Below are positions 53,142 through 61,346 of a DNA stretch of 64,000 nt, one piece after another; the first letter of the stretch is position 1; each line of letters opens with the position of its first letter. Source of the stretch: Salinimicrobium sp035607535 (GTDB lineage Bacteria > Bacteroidota > Bacteroidia > Flavobacteriales > Flavobacteriaceae). The translations under genes and the position numbers were made by a program. The notes below the pieces were generated by a model. The model did not search any database. It had not been told where the DNA came from and worked only from the letters and a program-made list of their open reading frames with translations. The stretch is from positions 773,994 through 837,993 of the forward strand of contig NZ_JAYDZX010000001.1 in the NCBI RefSeq assembly GCF_035607535.1. Direction: 5' to 3'.

Positions 53142-54326
53142 TTATTCTTTCCAGAATTCCGGAGCTGTATTTGAACCGTAAAGGGTACAATCTACACAAC
53201 CGGCTTTAACGAATCTGTACACATTCGCAGGATCTGCCACTTCGTAACCCAGATACTTTATGTCTCCAATTCGCAGCTGCTCACCTAAGATATTCCTTTG
53301 TGCCACTGTAGCAGTAGGTGGCGTTAGAACCTCACATTTTACATGCGAGTCTGGAATGAATTCCTCTCGCCTGTAAAAATCCTCAAAATCCAGAAAGATC
53401 CTTCTAGAGCTGACCCCCGCAACTGAAAACATTCCCACCACGGGTTCATCCGGATCATTGACAGAAAAAACATTCCCATTTATGAGTCCCAATTGATTTT
53501 GGGAAAACAGGTTTTCAGATTCCGAGAAATCCTTTAAAGTTTCATAATAGGAAAAAGTCTCTTCAGAAATAGAATATTGGCGCACCAATATGCTATACCG
53601 GTGGGCTGTTCGGTAATTTTTGCGACCCATGAACTTGATCAAATAGGCTTCCAGTTCATTGCCGCTTTGGAGATTTGTGTTTGCCAGCAATACCTCCTTA
53701 GACGCCTCTGTAGTATAACACACGGTCTCCTCACGGGTTTTGGGAACCTCCACGAATTCCCCGTCTATAACTTCCACGTCAAAGTTGTAGGAGAAAGGAG
53801 AAACGATCTTGTACGTTTCTGAGAAGTCATATTTAAAATATCCTGAAATGGCTTCAGGCCCGCTAACATCCACAAAAATGCCAATGCCCGTTTCCCCCTC
53901 TAAAATGGTTTTCTCAGCATAGAGAGAAGTTATTTCGGAGCTTTGAGGTAGTTCTTCTGGTTTTGAGGAATATTTAGAACCATTTGAGGTGGTGATATCC
54001 AAAGTGTATTCTTCACCCGTCTCGGCACGAAATGCCTCCACAGACCTATATAAGCCTGGGGCAACTTCAATAAATGAATAGACATTTGTCCCACTCAGAA
54101 CTTTGACCTCTGCATTCCTTTCTTTTAATGGGCCCTGCTCTTCAAGTGGATAGGTGCGACTTAAAAGAATTTCCTGTAGCGAAAGTTCATTCGAAATAGT
54201 ACCTTCAATCACTAAAGCATTTTCATAAGTTCCTGTTTCTATATCAATCGGCTCAACGCAACCGGCAACAGTTCCCAAAAGAGCAACAATTAGGACCCTT
54301 GTCCATAAATTAATTTTTTTTCTCAT
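53142..54326 (-). CDS. DUF4249 lipoprotein, paralogue B
   Basis: 394 residues with lipobox VAGC. It shares with paralogues A and C the start CVEPIDIETGTYENALVIEG, the central block NLFSQNQLGLINGNVFSV and the final AGCVDCTLYGSN. It lies 273 bp upstream of the receptor operon and 113 bp downstream of paralogue C, on the same strand. The intervening 273 bp is AT-rich and shows no clear signal. It has no receptor of its own in the window. Confidence 0.87.
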   Translation of the reverse strand: MRKKINLWTRVLIVALLGTVAGCVEPIDIETGTYENALVIEGTISNELSLQEILLSRTYPLEEQGPLKERNAEVKVLSGTNVYSFIEVAPGLYRSVEAFRAETGEEYTLDITTSNGSKYSSKPEELPQSSEITSLYAEKTILEGETGIGIFVDVSGPEAISGYFKYDFSETYKIVSPFSYNFDVEVIDGEFVEVPKTREETVCYTTEASKEVLLANTNLQSGNELEAYLIKFMGRKNYRTAHRYSILVRQYSISEETFSYYETLKDFSESENLFSQNQLGLINGNVFSVNDPDEPVVGMFSVAGVSSRRIFLDFEDFYRREEFIPDSHVKCEVLTPPTATVAQRNILGEQLRIGDIKYLGYEVADPANVYRFVKAGCVDCTLYGSNTAPEFWKE

Positions 54327-54439
54327 TTGCTCTGGTATTGGATATTCTCCAAAACTACTTATTAAATTTTGGATCTATTGATAAGAACCTTCAAGGTTAA
54401 ACCGAAGTTGTTATAAAAAAACAGGCTTCAAAGGAATTT

Positions 54440-55624
54440 TTATTTTTCCTGCCAGAAGTCTGGTGGGACATTGGAACCGAAAACGGTACAGTCCACACAT
54501 CCTGTCTTAATGAACCTGTAACCCACTCCCATTTCAAAACCCAGGTATTTAAGCGAGCCATTTTCTAATTGTCCTCCAATTGCCTCTCTATCGTTCACAG
54601 TTGATGTGGGTGGATACAGCACCTCACATTTCACATGTGCATCTATTCCAAAATCCAGATCCCCATAGAAATCTTCAAAATCAAAAAAGATCCTTTCAGA
54701 ACTTACCCGGGCCACAGTGAAAATCCCCACTACAGGCTCCCCGGGATCACTTACAGAAAAAACATTTCCATTGATCAAGCCTAATTGGTTTTGGGTGAAC
54801 AGGCTCTCGGAATCCGAAAAATCCTTTAAAGTTTGATAGTAAGAATAACTCTCTTCAGAAATGGAGAACTGGCGCACAAGGATACTATAGCGGTGAGCTG
54901 TTTTAAAGTGGGAGAATTCCATGAATTTTATTAGAAATGCATCCAGGTCACTTCCGGCCTGTACATTTGTATTTGCAAGAAAGATCTCTTGTGATTCTTC
55001 GGTCACATAGCAAATGGTCTCTTCCTTTGTCTTAGGAAACTCCACAAACTCACCATTAACGACCCGCGCATCAAGATTGAATTTGAATGGGGAAACGATC
55101 TTATAGGTTTCAGAGTAGTCATACCTGTAATACCCTGAAGTTGCTTCGGGCCCGGTAACATCAACTAGGATTGCAACTCCGGTTTCGCCTTCAAAGTTTA
55201 ATTTTTCAGCATATAGAGAACTTATTGTAGAACCCTGGGGCAGTTCTTCAGGCTCAGACGAATATTCGTCTCCGTTTGAAGTTGTGATCTCCAGGATATA
55301 CTGCTCTCCCTGTACTGCCTTAAAAGGTTGAACAGAGCTGTATCTACCCGGTTCCACTTCAGAGAATTGATAGACGTTTGAGCTGCTAACTACTCTCACA
55401 TCAGCATTCCTTTCCAAAGAAGGACCGCTTTCTTCAAGAGGATAAGTGCGACTCAAAAGAATTTCCTGATGGGATAACTCATTTGTTATAGTACCCTCTA
55501 TTACAAGCGCATTCTCATAGGTACCTGTCTCAATTTCAATAGGCTCAACACATCCAATTACAGATCCCAACAGAGTGAGCAGCATGATTATTTTATAAGC
55601 ATCTTTAATCTTTTTTATACGCAT
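54440..55624 (-). CDS. DUF4249 lipoprotein, paralogue C
   Basis: 394 residues with lipobox VIGC, then CVEPIEIETGTYENALVIEG. The middle and C-terminal blocks match the other paralogues (LFTQNQLGLINGNVFSVSDP; TGCVDCTVFGSN). It is first in the row of DUF4249 genes. The three copies appear to come from tandem duplication followed by divergence, most visible in the N-terminal third and in the segment before the C-terminal Cys pair. Confidence 0.87.
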   Translation of the reverse strand: MRIKKIKDAYKIIMLLTLLGSVIGCVEPIEIETGTYENALVIEGTITNELSHQEILLSRTYPLEESGPSLERNADVRVVSSSNVYQFSEVEPGRYSSVQPFKAVQGEQYILEITTSNGDEYSSEPEELPQGSTISSLYAEKLNFEGETGVAILVDVTGPEATSGYYRYDYSETYKIVSPFKFNLDARVVNGEFVEFPKTKEETICYVTEESQEIFLANTNVQAGSDLDAFLIKFMEFSHFKTAHRYSILVRQFSISEESYSYYQTLKDFSDSESLFTQNQLGLINGNVFSVSDPGEPVVGIFTVARVSSERIFFDFEDFYGDLDFGIDAHVKCEVLYPPTSTVNDREAIGGQLENGSLKYLGFEMGVGYRFIKTGCVDCTVFGSNVPPDFWQEK

Positions 55625-55725
55625 ACACTCTTTTTAATTATGGATATCCTCCAAAACTACTTAAATATTTAACAGTTCAAGGGGATAAGATTAAAAATGA
55701 TTATGGGTCCTTTTAAAATAATGAA

Positions 55726-55742
55726 CCCCGCAAATTGCGGGG
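55726..55742 (-). terminator. Hairpin after the DoxX gene
   Basis: CCCCGCAA-A-TTGCGGGG is a perfect 8-1-8 hairpin beyond the DoxX stop, in the direction of the minus-strand operon. The following bases (TTCATTATTTT on the minus strand) are T-rich. Confidence 0.7.
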
Positions 55743-55745
55743 CTT

Positions 55746-55766
55746 AAAAATGTCATTTTTGAAACC
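55746..55766. repeat. Palindromic intergenic element, copy 4
   Basis: AAAAATG-T-CATTTTT followed by GAAACC sits directly against the DoxX stop codon and next to its terminator hairpin. Confidence 0.6.
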
Positions 55767-56213
55767 TTAGTTTCCGGAGAATACCGGCTGCCTTTTAACT
55801 CCAGGCCCGAATAGGAATGCATCAACAGAGAACCTACCGCCGCCAAGGATGAGCAGAACAATGTAGGACAGGAGGTAATGCAGCCCCAGTTCCTGGTTGG
55901 CAAAAGGATCATTGGCATGAATTACAAAAACCGCAATCATCATAGTGACCACCAAAGGAATAGCAGCAATTCTGGTCCCCAGACCAATGATCAACAGAAC
56001 AGAACAAAAAAATTCAGCAAAAACTGCCAGTCCTAAGGAAAGTGCCGGACTCATTCCCATTACACCCGGGAACTGGATCTCTCCACCCGCAAGCAGCATT
56101 TGCAATTTAGGAAATCCGTGCACCAGCATCATAGCACCTATTCCCAATCTTAGGATAAAAAGCACCACATCGACCTGGATAGTAGCGAAATCGGGGTTAA
56201 ATATCTTTTTCAT
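55767..56213 (-). CDS. DoxX-family membrane protein
   Basis: 148 residues with four membrane helices. LFILRLGIGAMMLVHGFPKL and PALSLGLAVFAEFFCSVLLI are typical of DoxX/SURF4-like proteins, which are often linked to thiol or quinone redox processes. It is last of a five-gene minus-strand operon with two YceI proteins, a DsbA-type protein and a small unknown. The exact biochemical role is not known. Confidence 0.9.
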   Translation of the reverse strand: MKKIFNPDFATIQVDVVLFILRLGIGAMMLVHGFPKLQMLLAGGEIQFPGVMGMSPALSLGLAVFAEFFCSVLLIIGLGTRIAAIPLVVTMMIAVFVIHANDPFANQELGLHYLLSYIVLLILGGGRFSVDAFLFGPGVKRQPVFSGN

Positions 56214-56289
56214 GTTTGGATAAGTAAAAGGAACCGGAACGGATATCTATAGTAGGGGGACAACCGTCACCGGCTCCATCATTAATTTC

Positions 56290-56868
56290 TTAGCTCCTTT
56301 TAAACTCGGCATCTACATCAATAAGAACCTCATCACTGAGGACAGCTTCCGGAAAACCGGGGCCAAGATCAAAGTCCGATCTTTTTATGGTTCCGCTTAT
56401 TGCAAAGCCGGAGATCTTGTTGCCTTGTTGGTTTTCCACAGTACCGCGGTGCCACACGTCCAGGGTGACAGGCTTTGTGATCCCATGGAAGGTAAGGTCC
56501 CCGGTTACTTTGTATTTACCCTCTCCTACTTTTTCTGAGGAAGTGCTCACAAAGGTCATTTCTGGATACTTTTCGGCATCAAAGAAATCGGCATTTCTTA
56601 GGTGGTTGTCTCTCATTTCCACTCCGGTGTCAACTGAAGGCACTTTGATCTCTACTGTGTATTTAGCATCACTAAAATCTTCCTCAGCAGCTTCGATAGT
56701 GGCATCAAATTCCCGGAAAAGCCCTTCAACCTCTGAAATTCCCATGTGGGTGATCCCAAAAGAAACCTGTGAGTGTGCCTTATCGGCTTTCCATGTGTCC
56801 TGGGCAAAAGCTGTGGTGCTCAAAAGAGCAATAATTAGAAAAGAGAATATTTGTTTCATGTTCTTCAT
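56290..56868 (-). CDS. YceI-family protein, periplasmic
   Basis: 192 residues with a signal peptide ending TAFAQ. The lipocalin-like YceI fold is indicated by WKADKAHSQVSFGITHMG, DNHLRNADFFDAEKYPEMTF and LTFHGITKPVTLDV. YceI proteins bind polyisoprenoids or related lipids in the periplasm. A second YceI protein without a signal peptide is encoded upstream in the same operon (58058-58606), so the pair may act on both sides of the inner membrane. Confidence 0.93.
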   Translation of the reverse strand: MKNMKQIFSFLIIALLSTTAFAQDTWKADKAHSQVSFGITHMGISEVEGLFREFDATIEAAEEDFSDAKYTVEIKVPSVDTGVEMRDNHLRNADFFDAEKYPEMTFVSTSSEKVGEGKYKVTGDLTFHGITKPVTLDVWHRGTVENQQGNKISGFAISGTIKRSDFDLGPGFPEAVLSDEVLIDVDAEFKRS

Positions 56869-56881
56869 TTTAAAGGATTAA

Positions 56882-56931
56882 TTGTTATTTATTGTTAGTT
56901 GTTAATTGTTAATTGCTAATTGCTAATTGTC
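56882..56931. repeat. Heptanucleotide repeat at the end of the DsbA-type gene
   Basis: About six 7-bp units ATTGTTA/ATTGCTA in the spacer between the DsbA-type and YceI genes, extending into the last codons of the former. The period equals that of the 15-unit array at 43270, with a different unit sequence. Confidence 0.7.
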
Positions 56932-57548
56932 TCTTCAAGTGTTTGTAAAAAGACTTCTACCGGCTGTGCTCCCGAAACCGCATAGCGATCATCAAAGACA
57001 AAAAAAGGAACTCCCCTTACCCCAATATTCCGGGCCTCCAGTTCATCCTGCTTAACCTCATAAGCAAAGGCATCTGAATTAAGAATCTCCCTGACTTCAG
57101 CTTCCTTCATTCCGATAGAAGCAGCCACAGAGATCAAAACTGCGGTATCATCAATATTCTTTGCCTCTTCAAAATGAGCTTTAAAAAGAGCTTCTTCAAT
57201 TTCATCTCCCAGCTCTTGCGTCTTCGCCATTTGGATAAGTCGATGCGCCTTAAAGGAATTAGCCAGTACGCCTTTTTCAAGATCGAAGTTAAGCCCTACT
57301 TCCCCGGCCATTTGTGTTGCGCCGCTTAGCATTTGTCTTGCCTGCTCTGCAGTAACTCCTTTGGTTTCGACAAAATAGTCGATAACATTCATGTCTGTTC
57401 GTGTTTCTAATGAGGGATCCAATTGGAAGCTCTTCCAGCTGATCCTCACTTTATCCTTCTGCGGGAATTGCTCCAGCGCAGCCTCCAGTTTCCTTTTACC
57501 TATATAGCAAAAGGGACATCGAACATCAGACCATATTTTTATTTCCAT
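56916..57548 (-). CDS. DsbA-family oxidoreductase, FrnE-like
   Basis: 210 residues with a thioredoxin-type fold and inserted helical domain. The redox motif is CPFC in DVRCPFCYIGKRK near the N-terminus, and the cis-Pro loop is GVRGVPFFVFDD. No signal peptide, so it is cytosolic like FrnE rather than periplasmic DsbA. Its start overlaps the preceding gene by 10 bp. Thiol-disulfide chemistry is certain from the motif; the client is unknown. Confidence 0.92.
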   Translation of the reverse strand: MEIKIWSDVRCPFCYIGKRKLEAALEQFPQKDKVRISWKSFQLDPSLETRTDMNVIDYFVETKGVTAEQARQMLSGATQMAGEVGLNFDLEKGVLANSFKAHRLIQMAKTQELGDEIEEALFKAHFEEAKNIDDTAVLISVAASIGMKEAEVREILNSDAFAYEVKQDELEARNIGVRGVPFFVFDDRYAVSGAQPVEVFLQTLEETISN

Positions 57549-58024
57549 AACTCTTTATTTTCCTTGTATCCTGCAGCTTCGAAGAAATCCCTTACTGTCT
57601 CATTCACTTTAGCTTTCCTTCCAAAAATGCCAAATTCTGCCTCTGCCAGTTTAAGCTCTACTACCTGGGAATGCGGCAGTAATTCCTGAAAACAGAATTT
57701 TTCACCCGATTTTTCATTCTCTTCCAGACTGCTAATTACAAGCACCGGTTTTTGTGTGGCAACTTTTCTAATTCTCTCTAAAAGTTCAGGTTGAATTTCA
57801 TCGGGTCGTATGAAAGCAATGGCATCAGCTTCCCAGCACCCTTCCTTTTCGCAGCTGAGAAATTCTACTTCGGCCGCTGTCGAAAGCTCCTTCAGCTCCT
57901 GCGCAAGCGTAGGATTTTGACGGGAGATAAACAGCAGGCGCAAGTCCTGCTGTACAGCCGCTTTTGCCAGGCCCGGGCAAAATTTCCCGGTCTCCCCAAT
58001 AATTGCTACTGTTCTCTTTCCCAT
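57539..58024 (-). CDS. Small Rossmann-like protein, function unknown
   Basis: 161 residues. The opening RTVAIIGETGKFCPGLAKAA resembles a dinucleotide-binding beta-alpha-beta start, and the body (DAIAFIRPDEIQPELLERIR, VLVISSLEEN) fits an alternating alpha/beta fold. The glycine motif is incomplete (G-x-T-G), so NAD(P) binding is uncertain. It sits between a YceI gene and the DsbA-type gene, overlapping the latter by 10 bp, which implies a role in the same redox unit. Confidence 0.7.
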   Translation of the reverse strand: MGKRTVAIIGETGKFCPGLAKAAVQQDLRLLFISRQNPTLAQELKELSTAAEVEFLSCEKEGCWEADAIAFIRPDEIQPELLERIRKVATQKPVLVISSLEENEKSGEKFCFQELLPHSQVVELKLAEAEFGIFGRKAKVNETVRDFFEAAGYKENKELWK

Positions 58025-58057
58025 CTTATTTTTTATTACGTAGTCTAACAGCCTCTT

Positions 58058-58606
58058 TTAAGCTTGCTTTACAAACTGAACTTCAACATTCAGCTTGATT
58101 TGATCTCCCAAAACCACGTTACCTGCTTCGGTAACCGCATGGTAGGTCAAGCCAAATTCCTTACGGCTAATTTTTCCCGACACCGTTAGTCCGGCCTTTG
58201 TTTGCCCGTAAGGATCCACAACCACGCCTCCAAACTCCACATCAAGAGTAACAGGTTTAGTCACGTCTTTTATAGTAAGTTGTCCTTCTACAGTATCACT
58301 GTTCACGTCAAAAGTTTCCGCTTTGAAAACCAGGTATGGATGCTTTTCTACCTCAAAGAAATCCCCAGATCTTAGATGCTCATCTCTTTGCTCATTACTG
58401 GTGTCTATTGATTTTACATCTGCCTTGAATTCGATGTCTTTCAATTTCTGAAATTCCCCTCCTTCACTTTCAGCTGAACCTTCAAAAACCTTAAACTTTC
58501 CGGTAACCGTTGAGATCATAAGGTGCTTTACCTTAAAAGTCACTTCACTGTGAGTTGGATCAATAGTCCATTTTGTTGTTGCAATGCTTTCAGTCTTTGT
58601 ACTCAT
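58058..58606 (-). CDS. YceI-family protein, cytosolic
   Basis: 182 residues without a signal peptide. YceI blocks are TKWTIDPTHSEVTFKVKHLM, EHLRSGDFFEVEKHPYLVF and LTIKDVTKPVTLDV. First gene of the five-gene redox operon. The leader holds a Bacteroidota-type promoter and a perfect Crp-type site, so the operon is probably activated or repressed by a Crp/Fnr protein such as the one encoded just upstream. Confidence 0.93.
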   Translation of the reverse strand: MSTKTESIATTKWTIDPTHSEVTFKVKHLMISTVTGKFKVFEGSAESEGGEFQKLKDIEFKADVKSIDTSNEQRDEHLRSGDFFEVEKHPYLVFKAETFDVNSDTVEGQLTIKDVTKPVTLDVEFGGVVVDPYGQTKAGLTVSGKISRKEFGLTYHAVTEAGNVVLGDQIKLNVEVQFVKQA

Positions 58607-58640
58607 ATCTTCTGTTTTATTTTTAGAATTAATTACAGCA

Positions 58641-58708
58641 CAAATTTACAGCCGCACAGCCCTGTGACCAATGACCTATGATAATAAATGAATGTGATCT
58701 ATGTCACA
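58641..58708 (-). promoter_or_regulatory. Promoter of the redox operon with Crp-type site
   Basis: On the minus strand TAAATTTG (58641-58648) and TTG (58669-58671, spacer 20) match the promoter consensus. TGTGA-TCTATG-TCACA (58693-58708) is a perfect Crp-type palindrome, centred about 65 bp upstream of the expected transcript start, a normal activator position. Confidence 0.75.
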
Positions 58709-58760
58709 GTTTTTATAAAAAAGCCTGATAGTGAAGTTAGTACCCCACCTGAAGAAGGTG

Positions 58761-58783
58761 TCAAAAATGACATTTTTGGGAAG
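58761..58783. repeat. Palindromic intergenic element, copy 5
   Basis: TCAAAAATG-A-CATTTTTGG, a near-perfect palindrome ending 4 bp before the stop codon of the minus-strand Crp/Fnr gene at 58788. Confidence 0.65.
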
Positions 58784-58787
58784 TATT

Positions 58788-59369
58788 TTAAGAACCCGAA
58801 GCCATCTGGCTGCGAATGCGACTCAGGGTTTCACGCGTCACTCCCAGGTAAGAGGCGATCATGTGCAGCGGCACCCGCTGGATGATATCCGGAAATTCTT
58901 TCAGGAGTTTTTGGTAGCGTTCTTCGGCAGTAGTACTAAAGGTACCCATTAACCGGCGCTGGGTGGCAATGAGATTGTTCTGGATAAGAATTCTAAAGTA
59001 GCGTTCAAAAGCCGGAATTTCATGAAGAAGTTGGTCCCAGGATTCTTTAGTGATAAGCAGCAGTTCACTGTCTTCAAGAGCCTCTATATTATATTCTGAA
59101 GTTTCTCCCGTAAGAAAGCTGTAAAGGTCACCACTCCACCAACCTTCGAGTGCAAACTGCAGGATATGCTCGTTCCCCTTGTCATCTATGGTATAGCTCC
59201 TAAGCAAGCCCTTCTCTACAAAAGTGGTGTAGATACAAGTCTCCCCTTCTTCCAGTAGAAACCTTCTTTTACGAAGCTTCTTTGGCTGAAACAAAGTTTT
59301 GGCATAATCAAATTCCTCATTGGTTATGGAGATGGTATCATTTACCTTTTTCTGAAGAAAATCGAACAT
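58788..59369 (-). CDS. Crp/Fnr-family regulator
   Basis: 193 residues. The N-terminal half is a cyclic-nucleotide-binding-like beta roll (RFLLEEGETCIYTTFVEKGL, LQFALEGWWSGDLYSFLTGE). A C-terminal helix-turn-helix reads VPLHMIASYLGVTRETLSRI. No cysteine cluster of the Fnr type is seen. It lies directly upstream of the redox operon on the same strand, and a perfect Crp-type site lies in the gap, so it is a likely regulator of those genes. Confidence 0.9.
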   Translation of the reverse strand: MFDFLQKKVNDTISITNEEFDYAKTLFQPKKLRKRRFLLEEGETCIYTTFVEKGLLRSYTIDDKGNEHILQFALEGWWSGDLYSFLTGETSEYNIEALEDSELLLITKESWDQLLHEIPAFERYFRILIQNNLIATQRRLMGTFSTTAEERYQKLLKEFPDIIQRVPLHMIASYLGVTRETLSRIRSQMASGS

Positions 59370-59463
59370 TTTATTACTGAAGATTTGTTGTTAAAGATAG
59401 ATATTATTCCTGAAGACATCCTTTAGATTTATCTCTTCCTCCTATTAAAGAATAAGCTTCTAT

Positions 59464-59484
59464 AATGCCATTTTTGAAACTCCT
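59464..59484. repeat. Palindromic intergenic element, copy 6 (half)
   Basis: AATG-C-CATTTTTGAAACTCC keeps the right arm and trailing GAAAC but has lost most of the left arm. It lies in the 314-bp geneless stretch between the divergent Crp/Fnr and sugar dehydrogenase genes, which otherwise shows only the promoter at 59638. Confidence 0.45.
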
Positions 59485-59637
59485 GAAGCTGAGAACTTTC
59501 TGTAATTATCGTATTAAGGCAAAATGAGACTTTAAAGGTGGGATCCATATCCCTCTGCTCTTGCATTAAGGAAAGCCTTCATTCACCTTGGAGAAACCGG
59601 ATAACCACCCAATTTCGTTTCTTCATGTTTTTCTTGT

Positions 59638-59645
59638 TATCTTTG
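59638..59645 (+). promoter_or_regulatory. -7 box of the sugar dehydrogenase operon
   Basis: TATCTTTG matches TAnnTTTG, 38 bp before ATG 59684. A clear TTG at the -33 position is lacking (TTTCG at that spacing). It excludes translation from the far upstream ATG at 59588. Confidence 0.5.
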
Positions 59646-59683
59646 GATTTCCCTATAAAAATGGCCAATTCAAAAACATTAAA

Positions 59684-60862
59684 ATGAAAAGACTTGTAAT
59701 TCTCAGCCTCGCCCTTAGCCTTGTTGCTTGTGGTGAAAATGGTACAAAAGCCGAAAATACCGAACAGGAAACCGACAATGAAATTGTTGAACAGAATGCT
59801 CCTGTAACTATTCCGGAAGAAGAAGTCACTACTGCCGAATATGATTATGAGGTAGTCGTACCCGATCTACAGATCGCTTGGGGAATGGCTTTCCTGCCAG
59901 ATGGCAGCATACTTATTACCGAAAAGAACGGAGACCTTATTCATTTTAGCAACGGCCAGAAACAACAGGTGGAAGGAGCTCCCGAAGTCTATAACCGTGG
60001 CCAGGGCGGCTTTCTCGATGTAGCAATTGGCCCGAATTATGAAAGCGAAGGCTGGATCTATTTCACGTACTCTTCTGAAGAAGGAGAAGGCGAAGGCGGA
60101 AATACTGCCTTAATGAGAGCAAAATTGGAGAACAACCAGTTGACGAATAAAGAGGTACTTTATAAGGCCACTCCGAATACAACCCGTGGGCAACATTTTG
60201 GTTCCCGTATTGAGTTTGACGGACAGGGCCATCTTTTCTTCAGCATAGGTGACCGCGGTGACCGGGATGTTAATCCACAGGACCTTACCCGCGACGGCGG
60301 AAAAGTTTACAGGCTTAATCTGGATGGTAGTATCCCACAGGATAATCCTTTCGTAGACGAGCCTGAAGCTGTAGATGCCGTATACTCTTACGGTCACAGG
60401 AATCCTCAAGGAATGATCTACAATAACGAGACAGGAGAGATTTGGGTTCATGAACACGGCCCGCAGGGAGGTGATGAGATCAATGTGGTCAAGAAAGGAG
60501 CAAATTACGGTTGGCCACTGGTAAGTTACGGGATCAATTACGACGGAACAAAATTTACAGATGAAACCTCAGGGCCCGATTTTGAAGATCCGCTTTACTA
60601 TTGGGTTCCTTCAATCGCTCCCAGCGGCTTCGTACATGTAACTTCAGATAAATATCCCGATCTAAAAGGAGATCTTTTGGTAGGTTCCCTTAAGTTCCAA
60701 TATGTGGAACATTTGAGTCTTGATGGTAAAGAAATAACGGCACGTGAAAAGATCCTGGAACAAATTGGCCGCGTTCGTGATATTGTACAGGCTCCTAACG
60801 GTGATATCTATGTTTCGGTTGAAGGAAAAGGAATAGTGAGAATAATTCCGAAGCAGGCGTAA
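59684..60862 (+). CDS. PQQ-dependent sugar dehydrogenase (aldose dehydrogenase type)
   Basis: 392 residues with a lipoprotein signal (MKRLVILSLALSLVAC). The rest is a six-bladed propeller of the soluble glucose/aldose dehydrogenase family: GGFLDVAIGPNY, RGQHFGSRIEFD with the likely catalytic His, SIGDRGDRDVNPQDLTRDG, YGHRNPQGM, HEHGPQGGDEIN and GANYGWP. It oxidises sugars in the periplasm or at the surface with pyrroloquinoline quinone. It shares one base with the following cytochrome c gene (TAATG), the likely electron acceptor. No pqq synthesis genes are in the window, so PQQ may come from outside. Confidence 0.9.
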   Translation: MKRLVILSLALSLVACGENGTKAENTEQETDNEIVEQNAPVTIPEEEVTTAEYDYEVVVPDLQIAWGMAFLPDGSILITEKNGDLIHFSNGQKQQVEGAPEVYNRGQGGFLDVAIGPNYESEGWIYFTYSSEEGEGEGGNTALMRAKLENNQLTNKEVLYKATPNTTRGQHFGSRIEFDGQGHLFFSIGDRGDRDVNPQDLTRDGGKVYRLNLDGSIPQDNPFVDEPEAVDAVYSYGHRNPQGMIYNNETGEIWVHEHGPQGGDEINVVKKGANYGWPLVSYGINYDGTKFTDETSGPDFEDPLYYWVPSIAPSGFVHVTSDKYPDLKGDLLVGSLKFQYVEHLSLDGKEITAREKILEQIGRVRDIVQAPNGDIYVSVEGKGIVRIIPKQA

Positions 60863-61296
60863 TGAAGAGATTATTGATGACATGTTTGCTGATGGTGATC
60901 TTTGGCTGCAAGAACGGTTCTAAAGAAAGTACCACAGCAATTTCACAGCAGGATTTCTCTCCCGAGGTGAAAGAAAGCATATCCAGTGGCGCAGAGATCT
61001 ACAACAATTTCTGTGCTTCCTGCCATCTTTCGAATGGCGAAGGGATAAAAGGAGTTTTTCCGCCTTTAAAAAATTCAGACTGGCTGAAAGAAAAGCGGAA
61101 GGAATCTATACACGCCGTTAAATTCGGTTTACGCGGACCCATTACGGTCAATGGTGTAGAATATGACAACCTAATGCCGGCGCTTGGTCTTAGCGACCAG
61201 GAAATTGCCAATGTCATGAATTATATCTACAGCTCCTGGGGAAATACCCTCAAAGAACCGGTGACCGAAGAAGAAGTTGGCGCCATAGAAAAATAA
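60862..61296 (+). CDS. Cytochrome c lipoprotein, partner of the sugar dehydrogenase
   Basis: 144 residues with lipobox VIFGC and a single haem motif CASCH in YNNFCASCHLSNGEG. A later Met in YDNLMPALG is the probable axial ligand. The start overlaps the dehydrogenase stop (TAATG), so the two are translationally coupled. It would pass electrons from reduced PQQ to the respiratory chain. Confidence 0.92.
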   Translation: MKRLLMTCLLMVIFGCKNGSKESTTAISQQDFSPEVKESISSGAEIYNNFCASCHLSNGEGIKGVFPPLKNSDWLKEKRKESIHAVKFGLRGPITVNGVEYDNLMPALGLSDQEIANVMNYIYSSWGNTLKEPVTEEEVGAIEK

Positions 61297-61303
61297 ACAA
61301 TAT

Positions 61304-61331
61304 TTGATAACTCGGTAAATAATTACCTTTG
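61304..61331 (+). promoter_or_regulatory. Promoter of the udk gene
   Basis: TTG (61304-61306), 17-bp spacer and TACCTTTG (61324-61331) form the clearest Bacteroidota-type promoter in the window, with the ATG 15 bp downstream of the -7 box. Confidence 0.75.
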
Positions 61332-61346
61332 CCGAAAATTTAGAAT

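Noticed and set aside
56387..56881. 164-codon plus-strand open frame
   Set aside because: Antisense to the periplasmic YceI gene, whose family identity is certain.
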